From assembly GCF_900108855.1 (NCBI RefSeq), contig NZ_FNXY01000002.1:672967-736966 (forward strand): a stretch of DNA of 64,000 nucleotides, in the 5' to 3' direction. Position 1 is the stretch's first letter. Each line of letters opens with the position of its first letter. The translations under genes and the position numbers were made by a program. The notes under the pieces are model-generated. The model was not told the origin of the DNA. It did no database searches and saw only the letters and a list, made by a program, of their open reading frames with translations. Source of the stretch: Dyadobacter koreensis (GTDB lineage Bacteria; Bacteroidota; Bacteroidia; Cytophagales; Spirosomataceae). This document shows positions 45,013-53,959 of the stretch, in pieces.

Positions 45013-46797
45013 CTAATTGATTTTGTAATCTTCTTTGAGATTGTATGTGCGGATGTATGCCTTGATCGTAGCGCATTCCAATCCTTCGCTTTCACCATGC
45101 GGGGTTATGGTATAGGCTCCAACTGCGGCTGGAACGATAAACGTTTCGGCATAATGGATCACAAATGGTTCGAAAGCATCTGTCGGACTTTCGACAATTG
45201 CTTCCCGGCCTGAAATCAGATTCAGGACATTGACCAAACCCTCCGTGTTGTGCTGTACTTTTTTCGTAAACCAGTGTCTGCGGGTTTCAATAAAAGATTC
45301 TTCGTCAAGGCCGGTCCGCTCTTCGCGCCAGCCATCACCCTGATGGATAAGTTGGACCTGATTGATGAGGTTATTTTTAGTCCATTCAGTTGTCCTTTCC
45401 CACTGGATATTATTTTTTCCATGCTGAAGAGATATCGGTCTGGGTTTTCCATCAAGCCCCATTCGGCTCCAATCCCACAATTTAAATGTGAAAATAAATG
45501 GCGTCGCACTGATTTCGAGAACAACGGTATCGGCACCGGAGCAATGGACAGTTCCTGCAGGAATCAAAACATGGTCGTGTTTTTTGACCGGCCATTTTTG
45601 CACAAATTTTTCCGCATCAAAATCGGTTTCTCTTTCCTGAGCCATTTCCAGTTCGCTTAGCATACTATCAGGATTGATGTCTTCTTTTAATCCGAGGTAT
45701 ACAAAACCATCTTCCTTTGAATCCAGGAAATAATAGCTTTCGTTTTGCGTATATCCCATACCGAACTGATCTTTGATGTACTGATGGAGCGGATGCACCT
45801 GCAAACTCAAATTGCCGCCTTCCATGGTATCCAGAAAATCAAAACGAATCGGGAATTCAGCGCCGAATGCTTCGTAAACTTTTGCGCCCAGCAGACTTTC
45901 AGGATGTTTGTAGACCAGATTGACCGATGGAATTTCAAAAGGAACTCCGTTAAAATTAAAGACAAGACTGTTTTCCTCAGGGACGCAGTCGAAGCCCCAG
46001 GCGTAGTTAGTCGCAGAGCGATCCAGATCAACAACTTCTTTAAGCCATTGACCACCCCATGGACCCGGATCGAAAAAAGGCACCAGCCTAAACGGCTGCT
46101 CAACGGCCTGTTTCAAAGCGTCGGAAATAGCGTTTGCGGTTATCAGCTTTGGGTTTTGCGGAATTGTTGTATCAAGTAGGAAATCCCAGCGGCTCATAAG
46201 TGTACGCTTGTGCGTGTCGCAAATTTTCCAGTCAACAAAAAAGCTCCTTTTGTACTGATACGAAAAAGCATCGCTTGCATTATCCGTTCCAATATTGCTT
46301 ATTTTATTGTTTCTAAAACGAAGCTGGATCTCCCACCTCGGCATATCGGCATAAAGAAGAATATCTGCTTCCGGAAAAATAATCGAAGCGCCGATACCGG
46401 CAACCAGAATGAGATCGTCCTGATTTTCTGCTATTTGTTTTTGAAGAATTTTAACTTTTTCAGGATCAAAAAAGGAAGTTAGATCGAGCGTGGTTACATA
46501 TCCGAAGACGGGGTCGTCTTTTGTAAACGGATAAACCAGACTTTCCAGTTGTTCTGTATCCAGAAAAGCATTTGAAACATTATAAGTGGAGGATTCTGTC
46601 TGTCCGATTTCTAAATTTTCCAGTATTTCATCAAGATAAACCCCATGATAAGTGTCCAGTACCACAATGGTTTTACCTATGGTCCTTGACTCAATTGTAT
46701 CCTTTAACGTCTGCGATATAGATTTCCATCCCGAAACCGCAGTATGGCCGGAAATATCGATTTGGGGTGATTTATTAAAATTTGACTTTTTCAACAC
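45013..46797 (-). CDS. manA: Class I mannose-6-phosphate isomerase with N-terminal extension
   Basis: A 594-aa enzyme. The C-terminal part (about 235-590) is a type I phosphomannose isomerase-like cupin: PWGGQWLKEV, then the zinc-site segment GGNLSLQVHPLHQYI, the second site HVLIPAGTVHCSG, and RLSLQHG-like loops. It converts mannose-6-phosphate to fructose-6-phosphate. Residues 1-220 are an additional domain (TIVVLDTYHGVYLDEIL, DDLILVAGIGASIIF) that recalls a nucleoside-kinase-like fold but lacks a P-loop. It is followed at 2 nt by the porter gene and preceded at 9 nt by the ROK kinase gene. The context strongly supports mannose use. Confidence 0.85.
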   Translation of the reverse strand: MLKKSNFNKSPQIDISGHTAVSGWKSISQTLKDTIESRTIGKTIVVLDTYHGVYLDEILENLEIGQTESSTYNVSNAFLDTEQLESLVYPFTKDDPVFGYVTTLDLTSFFDPEKVKILQKQIAENQDDLILVAGIGASIIFPEADILLYADMPRWEIQLRFRNNKISNIGTDNASDAFSYQYKRSFFVDWKICDTHKRTLMSRWDFLLDTTIPQNPKLITANAISDALKQAVEQPFRLVPFFDPGPWGGQWLKEVVDLDRSATNYAWGFDCVPEENSLVFNFNGVPFEIPSVNLVYKHPESLLGAKVYEAFGAEFPIRFDFLDTMEGGNLSLQVHPLHQYIKDQFGMGYTQNESYYFLDSKEDGFVYLGLKEDINPDSMLSELEMAQERETDFDAEKFVQKWPVKKHDHVLIPAGTVHCSGADTVVLEISATPFIFTFKLWDWSRMGLDGKPRPISLQHGKNNIQWERTTEWTKNNLINQVQLIHQGDGWREERTGLDEESFIETRRHWFTKKVQHNTEGLVNVLNLISGREAIVESPTDAFEPFVIHYAETFIVPAAVGAYTITPHGESEGLECATIKAYIRTYNLKEDYKIN

Positions 46798-46806
46798 AGG
46801 AGTGAG

Positions 46807-47751
46807 TTAATAGTTATTGACTAAACTGGCGACACCTAAAAGTGCAGCCGTATTGATTAATGAAGCTTCTGTGACCATCACTTTGCCCCAGACAGCCCAG
46901 GCGTCATTATTTAATTTTTGCTGGATAAAAGGTATAATCACCTCTCTGCTCGCCATAATGCCGCCACCTAAAATCAGGACTTCCGGGTCGTAGGCACGTA
47001 CCAGATTCAAAGCGCAGGCAGCCCAGACTTCCAAACAGTGATTTCTTACAAGCAAAGCCAGCGGATTGTTTAATGCTGCGTGTTGGAAAATGGTTTTGAA
47101 ATCCGGTTTGTCAGATACAGACAAAAAACCTTCAGAATGACCGGAATATTTTTTTACGATTTGTTCCAGATTCCAGGTTGAAGCCTCGGCCTCAGCGCAG
47201 CCAACAGTTCCACAATTGCATTGGTTTCCCTTAATGTCGACAATAAAATGCCCTCCCAGAATTCCTGCCTGAAAATGTTTTCCACGGAGGATTTTTCCCT
47301 CAATGACAGCAGAGGTCCCGATACCGGTGCCCAGATTCATCAAAACGATATCGTCATATCCATGGCCTTTCCCAAATTTCCATTCTCCCAGCAATGCGGC
47401 CCGTGTATCATTTTCCAGAAAGACCGGAAGCCCCCAGGTTTTTGAAGACCAGGCATGAAAATCGATTTCCGGGCCGTCGTTATATTTGTCATTAATGGTT
47501 AATATTTTTTTATCAACCGAATCGATGATTCCAGGAATTGCCAAACCTAAGCCTGAAATTTCGGAAACAGACAGCGAAGCCCTGTTCAATAACTCACCCA
47601 TCGATTTCTCAATTTGCGGGAAACGTTTCCTTAATCCGTTACCAGCCTGCGAATCGATTTGTGTGGAACAAATAATTTCCGAACCTCGGACCAGTCCCAT
47701 TTTTATCTGGGTTCCCCCGAGATCGATGGCCATTACAACTTTTTCGCTCAT
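46807..47751 (-). CDS. ROK family sugar kinase
   Basis: A 314-aa kinase starting at the ATG at 47751 (MSEKVVMAIDLGGTQIKMG), 1 nt after the stop of the glycosidase gene. The phosphate-binding DLGGTQIK, the sugar-binding ENDTRAALLGEW with the catalytic Asp, and the ROK zinc motif CNCGTVGCAEAEAS are all present. A second ATP segment is LILGGGIMAS. There is no HTH, so it is an enzyme rather than a repressor. It probably makes mannose-6-phosphate or glucose-6-phosphate from hexose brought in by the porter. Confidence 0.9.
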   Translation of the reverse strand: MSEKVVMAIDLGGTQIKMGLVRGSEIICSTQIDSQAGNGLRKRFPQIEKSMGELLNRASLSVSEISGLGLAIPGIIDSVDKKILTINDKYNDGPEIDFHAWSSKTWGLPVFLENDTRAALLGEWKFGKGHGYDDIVLMNLGTGIGTSAVIEGKILRGKHFQAGILGGHFIVDIKGNQCNCGTVGCAEAEASTWNLEQIVKKYSGHSEGFLSVSDKPDFKTIFQHAALNNPLALLVRNHCLEVWAACALNLVRAYDPEVLILGGGIMASREVIIPFIQQKLNNDAWAVWGKVMVTEASLINTAALLGVASLVNNY

Positions 47752-47752
47752 C

Positions 47753-49048
47753 TCAATTTCCCTTGGAATCTTCTTGTTCGAATAATAGGATTGCATCATA
47801 TAAGACGCCGGCTTCTCCGCGGAAAGTACCGGAACCTTTGGGCTTGTTATCGACTGTATACCATTCATAAAATCCGTTGTTGTCCAGTACCCGCTTGATC
47901 ATTGGCTTTAACTGTTCATAGGCTTCTTTTTTGAAGCCATTCAGATATAACTGCCTGACCATTCTGCCACCAAACCAAGTCCAGTCGCCACCATTTTGAT
48001 AGCCGTAGGGATACATGCCTTTGTTTTTAAAACTGCCTTCAGGATATGTTGGATAAAGCGTAAGACCGATGGAACCGGCTCCTGATTTTTTTACATTATC
48101 AATCATTTTATCAAGCGAGACTTTTATCTGCTCTTTCGACAAAAGATTTGCCTCGATAGCAACTGCTGTGCCGCCATGGTAATAAATTTCGTTTTCGTTC
48201 AAACTATCAGGAAATGGTGAGTCGTTCAGGTAAATATGAGGAATGAACTTTTGATTTTTTTCATCCCATAAATGTTTCATGGTGTTCTTCGCGATCGCGT
48301 CACGGATGGGCTGCCATTTTGCTTTACTAGCAGGAACCAACTCAGAAAGCCTGTCCAGCGCGATAAGGAACATCGAATTATCGTAAATATCAATGGCCAG
48401 ATGCGTATCTTTTGTCAGATAAACACCCCAGTCATGTTCCGGCTGCACGTCTCCCCAGTCCGCTGTCGTGGCGCCCCAGATCAATCCGTGTTTTTTATCA
48501 TAACGATGGTTCATCAGAAACTCCATCGACCATTCCAGACGTTGAGCGACTGTTTTATCTCCAATTAGTTCACTTAAAAAAGCTGTGTCACCACTCAATT
48601 TTATATAGCGTGAAACCGCTTGAATCAACGACGATTCCTGATCCGTTTCGACTGTATTTTTATGACCGGCATATTCTGGTTCGAGATCATTATAAATATA
48701 TTCATAACCTACTTTCGAATCCCTGGCTTGTTGAATTGGAATAAATCCATCGACGATATTTCCATCATTACCTTGCAGTCGGAAAAATACACGCAGGTTT
48801 TCTTTTAAAATTTCCGGCTTGTGCACTTCTGCAGACAAAGTAATGAATGTATTGTAATCTCTTATCCAGACTTCACCATATCCGTCTCCTGCGTTAAAGC
48901 CGGTTTTTACAATATCGATTGCTTTCGCCTTTACAATAGCTAACGTGCTGTCTGTCTGGTAAACTGTTTTTATTGATTCACTTTTTTCTTTTGTCGCGCA
49001 ACTAAATAGCAAGTAAGAAAAGGCCAGGGGAAGAATTATATTTTTCAT
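47753..49048 (-). CDS. (alpha/alpha)6-barrel glycoside hydrolase lipoprotein
   Basis: A 431-aa lipoprotein (lipobox LLFSC, Cys17) with a six-hairpin glycosidase fold. The conserved stretches are GEVWIRDYNTFI (about 59), TVETDQESSLIQAV (about 133), HGLIWGATTADWGDV (about 187), YHGGTAVAIEAN and YGYQNGGDWTWFGGRM. These recall GH63/MGH1-like and GH125-like enzymes; the WIRD segment corresponds to the WLRDS of GH125 alpha-1,6-mannosidases. The exact family is unsure. In this operon it most likely removes alpha-linked mannose or glucose in the periplasm or at the cell surface. Confidence 0.75.
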   Translation of the reverse strand: MKNIILPLAFSYLLFSCATKEKSESIKTVYQTDSTLAIVKAKAIDIVKTGFNAGDGYGEVWIRDYNTFITLSAEVHKPEILKENLRVFFRLQGNDGNIVDGFIPIQQARDSKVGYEYIYNDLEPEYAGHKNTVETDQESSLIQAVSRYIKLSGDTAFLSELIGDKTVAQRLEWSMEFLMNHRYDKKHGLIWGATTADWGDVQPEHDWGVYLTKDTHLAIDIYDNSMFLIALDRLSELVPASKAKWQPIRDAIAKNTMKHLWDEKNQKFIPHIYLNDSPFPDSLNENEIYYHGGTAVAIEANLLSKEQIKVSLDKMIDNVKKSGAGSIGLTLYPTYPEGSFKNKGMYPYGYQNGGDWTWFGGRMVRQLYLNGFKKEAYEQLKPMIKRVLDNNGFYEWYTVDNKPKGSGTFRGEAGVLYDAILLFEQEDSKGN

Positions 49049-49117
49049 TGTCAGGATTTAGTAATTTCAGGTAAATAAAAGAGATCAGGCACCGGCTATA
49101 TTTGGTGAAATATTTGA

Positions 49118-52100
49118 CTACTGCGCAGAAGGGAGCGCTCCGGTTCCCCAGTTTGTATTGGGTTCCGGACCCATTTCTAAAATCAGCGAACCGCCTTTTA
49201 ACAGCTCAGAAGCATTAAACCAAAAGTTACTGAGATATTTACCATTTAAAATCGCTTTTTGGACATACATATTTTTTCTTGAAGTATTTTTGGCTTCAAT
49301 AGTGAATGATTTTCCACGCCCGAATTGTTCACCTAAATTGATTACAGACTTTTCGAACACAGGACTGCCGATTTCGTAAATGGGATCTACTCTGGTGCCA
49401 CCGTCGGTTTGGAAAAGGCCCAGTGCGTTCATTACAAACCAGGCACTCATTTGACCCTGATCTTCGTCGCCCAGGTAGGCATTTGAAATTTCGTGTCCGT
49501 AATAACGATCCACGATGGAACGACTCCATTTTTGTGTCAGCCAGGGCTTTTTAACCCAGTTGAAAAGAAATGCGAAATGCATTGATTGCTGGTTTCCTTG
49601 CACGACCGGATAATCCCAGTATTGATCGTTTGGACCGTTGTATCGCCATTTAACGCTTTCGCCAAAGCCCCAGTCAAGTCTTTTTGTAAATTCGTTCTCA
49701 CCGATTGTCTTGGCGAGGCCAGGGACGTTTTGCGGTACGAAAAATGATAACTGCCAGGCGTTTCCCTCAACGTAATGGTGATTTGCCCCTGATTTAAACG
49801 GATCGAAATCGGCAAGCCAATTGCCTGTTGCATCTTTCATTCTGGCAAAACCAGTTTGCGGATCGATAACATTTCTCCACCAGTTTCCACGTTCTTTAAA
49901 TATCTGATAATCTTCATTTTTATCAAGTGCCTTCGCAAATTGTGAAACTGTATAATCATCAAAGCTGTATTCCAAAGAGTTCGAAAAACGGCCCTCATCG
50001 TATGGTACATATTTGTGTTTCAGGTAAGTGACCAGATCCTCATTACCAGCGCGGCCTCCGCCAACTGTTTCAGCAGGCGTGGTTTGCATCTTTCGGACCG
50101 CCTCATAAGCCTTGTTTACATCATAACCGCGTATACCCATCTGGTAGGCGCTGACGATCAGTGGAATTTCATGTTCAGCAACCATAACGGGAATGTATTC
50201 CATGCCCGCAGGGCCTTTCGCCAGCCACCCGCTTTGGTCATACATAGCCAGCTGTGATTTTACCCAACGGTTTGACCACTCGGGTGTTACCAGATTCCAG
50301 AACTGGTTCAGGTTCCAGAAAGTGTTCCAGAAAGCATCGCAGCCAAGCGCGACATCATCTTTGTTTTGCAACTTATTAACCTTCTCATCTGCATCCCGCC
50401 AGCTTCCGTCAACATCGCTAAAAGTATTTCTGCTTGCGAGAGAACGATACATATTGGTATAAAAACGCTCTTTTTCGCGTTTATCATTACTCGTAACCGC
50501 TACTCTCCCCAGAAGATCATCCCACACTTTTTCCTGATTTTTACGGATCAGATCAAAATTCCAGTTGAACGGATCTGAAATTTCTGTTCTAAGATTAAGT
50601 GAAGCGTTTTCGACGCTGACGTATGAAATACCTGACCGGATCTGGACAACCTTATTTTTTCGGGTATCAAATTCCAGGTAGATTCCCGCATTTTTTGCGC
50701 TATCGGCCAGGAGATTTGTTTTTTTCTTTACTTCGTCATTCAGCCATACGCCATAATTTTTTATATGTTGATCAAATTCTAAAACAAAATGTACTTTGTA
50801 TTCCTGATCAACTCCACCAGACCAGAGATCTGTCGACAGCTGGTTGCTGAATCCCTCAATCCGGTGGTCATTGATTTTGTCTATTTTAATATTTTTTATC
50901 TTGTATCCGTATTCTGTCGGAATCTGAAAGTCGACCATCACCCGGCCGGTCGTGCTGTTATGGTAAGTGTATTTTTGGAAAGAAGCACGGGTGGTTGCGG
51001 TCAGTTCAGCCGTTATATTGTTGTCGGTCAGATCAACTTTGTAATAACCCAAAGGAGCTTTTTCGGTTGTTTTATCAATACCAGACCGGTATCCGACGTC
51101 AGGGTTACTTTGATCTCCCATCTTAATTTGTAAGGGGCCGGCAGTAGGAAAGATCCCCAGTCCGGTCATGGTCCACTCATGAATATGGCTAAATGTGCCA
51201 ATGGATTCAAAAGTCGGATCGTAACCTGCCTGCCAACCGCTATTCTGATTGTCGGGGCTCAGTTTCACCATGCCGAAAGGCATCCAGGGGCCCGGTGCGA
51301 TCATCCAGCGGGAATGTCCGGCGCCCATCATTGTATTAACATAGCCAGAGGGCGATTTCTCAGGCATTTTTGACCTCATTACCTGACCTTCTCTGACGAG
51401 GATATTGTTAACAAAAACTTGATAATTTGCCGTTTTTGAATGATTCACTGCAGGCATCGGAGCTTCCAGAATATATCGGTCCTGTTCAATAACCTGCTTT
51501 AAAATAGTTTGCCCGTCCAATTTTACCTGGACAATTGGAGCTCCTTTTACGTGCGTAATATCAATCAAGAGCGGCTGAAATAATGTACCATCTTTCCTGA
51601 TCTCATAATCTGCCGTTTGTACATTTCTCAGAAGTGCACTTTCTGGCCTGGCTAATGTGGAACTGGCGGGCCCCTCCAGTTTTATCTGATCAAATGCGAT
51701 CCAGCCGCCTTCCAGTGATGTCATTGCGATTTCATTTATTCCCTTTTTTATCAGATCAGCCGGTATGTCGATTTTTATTTGCTGCTCTTTTGGGTTCGCT
51801 GCAAATTTGTCGGGATCTTTGAAGCTCGATCCTTTTTTTAGCTTAAATTCCCATGGCTTGCCATTGATCAAAATTTCAAAAAATGGTGCGTATAGTGAGT
51901 CTGTATCCAGGATATCTATTAAGAGTTGCCACTTTCCTGCTACCGGTTTATTTTTTATTTCAAAGAAAATGGTAAGAAAATGAGAACGAATGCCAGCCGT
52001 ATTTCCAGTTCCTCCCCATCCATTGACAGGTCCCGGAATTATGTAAGGCCAATCGTTTTCCGCTTCTGAATGTCCGATTAGAAAAAATTTATCCTCATAT

Positions 52101-52264
52101 CCAAAATCATTCTCGACAAAGTGCCTGAACTGATCAGGCGCAAGCGCCATTCCCTTTGGTGAGTTGTCAGCTTCGCCAATTTTCCATAAGGTTTTCTGTT
52201 GCGCCTGAACAGCAAAAGTTATAAGTAACAGAATAATCGAGAAAATAGATGCTGACTTTTTCAT
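49118..52264 (-). CDS. GH92 alpha-mannosidase with N-terminal accessory domain
   Basis: A 1048-aa exported enzyme. The ATG at 52264 begins a clear signal peptide (KKSASIFSIILLLITFAVQAQ); an ATG at 52342 lies within the operator region and is rejected. Residues 30-200 resemble domain III of PL4 rhamnogalacturonan lyase, a beta-sandwich likely to bind carbohydrate. The GH92 module has GAGHSRWMIAPGPWMPFGM, GTFSHIHEWTMTGLG and the catalytic DED segment GDEDQGQMSAWFV (D933, D935). GH92 enzymes are calcium-dependent exo-alpha-mannosidases, often alpha-1,2. It is the first gene of the five-gene operon. Confidence 0.92.
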   Translation of the reverse strand: MKKSASIFSIILLLITFAVQAQQKTLWKIGEADNSPKGMALAPDQFRHFVENDFGYEDKFFLIGHSEAENDWPYIIPGPVNGWGGTGNTAGIRSHFLTIFFEIKNKPVAGKWQLLIDILDTDSLYAPFFEILINGKPWEFKLKKGSSFKDPDKFAANPKEQQIKIDIPADLIKKGINEIAMTSLEGGWIAFDQIKLEGPASSTLARPESALLRNVQTADYEIRKDGTLFQPLLIDITHVKGAPIVQVKLDGQTILKQVIEQDRYILEAPMPAVNHSKTANYQVFVNNILVREGQVMRSKMPEKSPSGYVNTMMGAGHSRWMIAPGPWMPFGMVKLSPDNQNSGWQAGYDPTFESIGTFSHIHEWTMTGLGIFPTAGPLQIKMGDQSNPDVGYRSGIDKTTEKAPLGYYKVDLTDNNITAELTATTRASFQKYTYHNSTTGRVMVDFQIPTEYGYKIKNIKIDKINDHRIEGFSNQLSTDLWSGGVDQEYKVHFVLEFDQHIKNYGVWLNDEVKKKTNLLADSAKNAGIYLEFDTRKNKVVQIRSGISYVSVENASLNLRTEISDPFNWNFDLIRKNQEKVWDDLLGRVAVTSNDKREKERFYTNMYRSLASRNTFSDVDGSWRDADEKVNKLQNKDDVALGCDAFWNTFWNLNQFWNLVTPEWSNRWVKSQLAMYDQSGWLAKGPAGMEYIPVMVAEHEIPLIVSAYQMGIRGYDVNKAYEAVRKMQTTPAETVGGGRAGNEDLVTYLKHKYVPYDEGRFSNSLEYSFDDYTVSQFAKALDKNEDYQIFKERGNWWRNVIDPQTGFARMKDATGNWLADFDPFKSGANHHYVEGNAWQLSFFVPQNVPGLAKTIGENEFTKRLDWGFGESVKWRYNGPNDQYWDYPVVQGNQQSMHFAFLFNWVKKPWLTQKWSRSIVDRYYGHEISNAYLGDEDQGQMSAWFVMNALGLFQTDGGTRVDPIYEIGSPVFEKSVINLGEQFGRGKSFTIEAKNTSRKNMYVQKAILNGKYLSNFWFNASELLKGGSLILEMGPEPNTNWGTGALPSAQ

Positions 52265-52329
52265 ATCAATTTTAACCAATGCTGTTGAAAATACACGGAC
52301 GTTAGCAACATATTTGAAATATATGTTGG

Positions 52330-52343
52330 TATGTATGAACATA
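52330..52343. promoter_or_regulatory. Operator candidate A (GH92 side)
   Basis: TATGTATGAACATA fits TATGT-N4-ACATA. It lies 66 bp upstream of the GH92 start. The same pattern occurs at 52635 and 53462. Confidence 0.65.
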
Positions 52344-52634
52344 TATAATGCAAATGTAATAATTTGTATTTTTAATTATCATATAAACTGATAAACTTTT
52401 TAAATCTTATTGCAGTCAACAAAATTCCTTTACTTGCCGCTGATTTGTGGATGAGGGAAATTGTAGTAGGAACAGGAAAGCTTTATCGGTTTTGTTTATT
52501 TTTTGTAACAAGGTAATCCTGTTATATATATTTTTTAGTGAGAGTTTTTTTAGATAAAAATTTTACAATTATTCTTAAAATAGTAGCAAAATAATTTTTC
52601 TGTTAAAATAATTATTTTCAACTTTGAATGTTCA

Positions 52635-52648
52635 TATGTATAAACATA
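52635..52648. promoter_or_regulatory. Operator candidate B (gntR promoter)
   Basis: TATGTATAAACATA fits TATGT-N4-ACATA, 12 bp before the gntR ATG. The position suggests autoregulation by blocking transcription or translation start. The 52349-52620 stretch between sites A and B is AT-rich without a gene. Confidence 0.65.
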
Positions 52649-52660
52649 ATATGAGATAAC

Positions 52661-53395
52661 ATGGAGATTTTTAGTATCAATCATGAAAGCCCGCTTCCAC
52701 TGCACATTCAGGTAGAGGAAATATTGCGTGGACTCATCGTTGATCCTGAATATCAGAATGGAAAACTTTTTCCTAATGAAGTCGATATTGCCAAAAGACT
52801 TGGTATTTCCAGAAACACCGTCAGACAGGCTCTGAACAAGCTTGTTCACGAGGAATTACTGACACGAAAAAAAGGTGTTGGAACGAAGGTAGCGAAGAAT
52901 AATATTACAACGAAGCTAAATAAGTGGTCGAGTTTCACGCTCGAAATGCATGAAAAGGGTGTATCGTTTAAAAATTATGATCTCAAAACGGAATGGGTTG
53001 CAGCGGATGAGCAGGTTTCTGAACTTTTTGGAATAAGTATCGGTACTAAGGTTTTCAAACTTGAAAGATTGCGGGGGTTGGATGCCGGACCAGTTGTACA
53101 TTTTATTTCCTATTTCCATCCACGTGTAGGCCTGACGGGCGAAGAAGATTTCTCGAAACCTTTGTATGAAATGCTTGAAAGGGATCATCATTCGGTGGTA
53201 GCCGTTTCAAAAGAAGAAATCAGCGCTACTTTGGCAGACGAACGTCTGGCGAAAATTCTGCATATGAAAGCCGGTGAACCCATCTTGCTTCGTAAGAGAA
53301 TCGTTTGTGATCCGGGCGACAGGTTGATTGAATTTAACCTTGGTTACTACCGGGCAGATAGTTTTACGTACGCAATTGACATCGCCAGAGGCTAA
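52661..53395 (+). CDS. GntR family regulator with UTRA domain
   Basis: A 244-aa HutC-type regulator. The winged helix (about 8-75) has PLPLHIQVEEILRGLI, FPNEVDIAKRLGISRNTVRQALNKL and TRKKGVGTKV. The UTRA ligand-binding domain (about 95-240) includes VFKLERLRGLDAGPVVHFISYF and the closing ADSFTYAIDIARG. It lies between the divergent GH92 operon and susC/susD, and the same palindrome is found near all three units. The effector is likely a sugar phosphate such as mannose-6-phosphate or fructose-6-phosphate (inference). Confidence 0.9.
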   Translation: MEIFSINHESPLPLHIQVEEILRGLIVDPEYQNGKLFPNEVDIAKRLGISRNTVRQALNKLVHEELLTRKKGVGTKVAKNNITTKLNKWSSFTLEMHEKGVSFKNYDLKTEWVAADEQVSELFGISIGTKVFKLERLRGLDAGPVVHFISYFHPRVGLTGEEDFSKPLYEMLERDHHSVVAVSKEEISATLADERLAKILHMKAGEPILLRKRIVCDPGDRLIEFNLGYYRADSFTYAIDIARG

Positions 53396-53461
53396 TTTAA
53401 AAAATCACTGACTAGTCTTTAAATCATTTAGTAAAGCAAATACAAAAATTGCATTATTTAA

Positions 53462-53475
53462 TATGTATATACATA
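53462..53475. promoter_or_regulatory. Operator candidate C (susC side)
   Basis: TATGTATATACATA is a perfect palindrome fitting TATGT-N4-ACATA. It overlaps a second shorter one, TATGTACATA at 53474-53483. It is about 500 bp before susC and 67 bp after the gntR stop. Confidence 0.65.
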
Positions 53476-53483
53476 TGTACATA

Positions 53484-53935
53484 CTAAGCTATTTTTTTCA
53501 AGAGTTTTAAGTTTTTATAAGGGTATTAATTTTAATTAGTTGATTTTTAAATTGTTAGCTATTCGTTTTAATGCGATTATAGATTGTAGTTAAACGTTTT
53601 AGCTATCTAGCTCATTTTGAGTGGAATATAAGTTTATAGGATAAAAACAATATTATTTCGGGTTTAATTTAACGTGATTTTAAGACTGCTTTAATAAGAA
53701 TTTAATGCGTCGCAGCCTATTTTGAATTATATTTTTATAAAGTTGGATGATAACAATCCTCGTTTCCTGATTGATTTCTCCTTTCCAGCTTGTAAGAATT
53801 CCTGTTGCATCCCTCGTTCTTGACTGTTTAGGTCATCTATAAATTAAAATTTCAAAACCAAACCTTTGGCGTTTTTAAAATGAAACACCGTATCCGATCT
53901 CCGATTGTGCTTGCTTGTACAAGCCTTTTTTCTAA
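53484..53935 (+). promoter_or_regulatory. Long susC leader region
   Basis: About 450 bp, very AT-rich at first and then mixed, with no gene seen. Such long leaders before susC are common in Bacteroidota and may hold the promoter and an antisense or leader control. No T-tract hairpin was found. Confidence 0.4.
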
Positions 53936-53959
53936 GTGAATTCTAAACTAGTCAACCTA

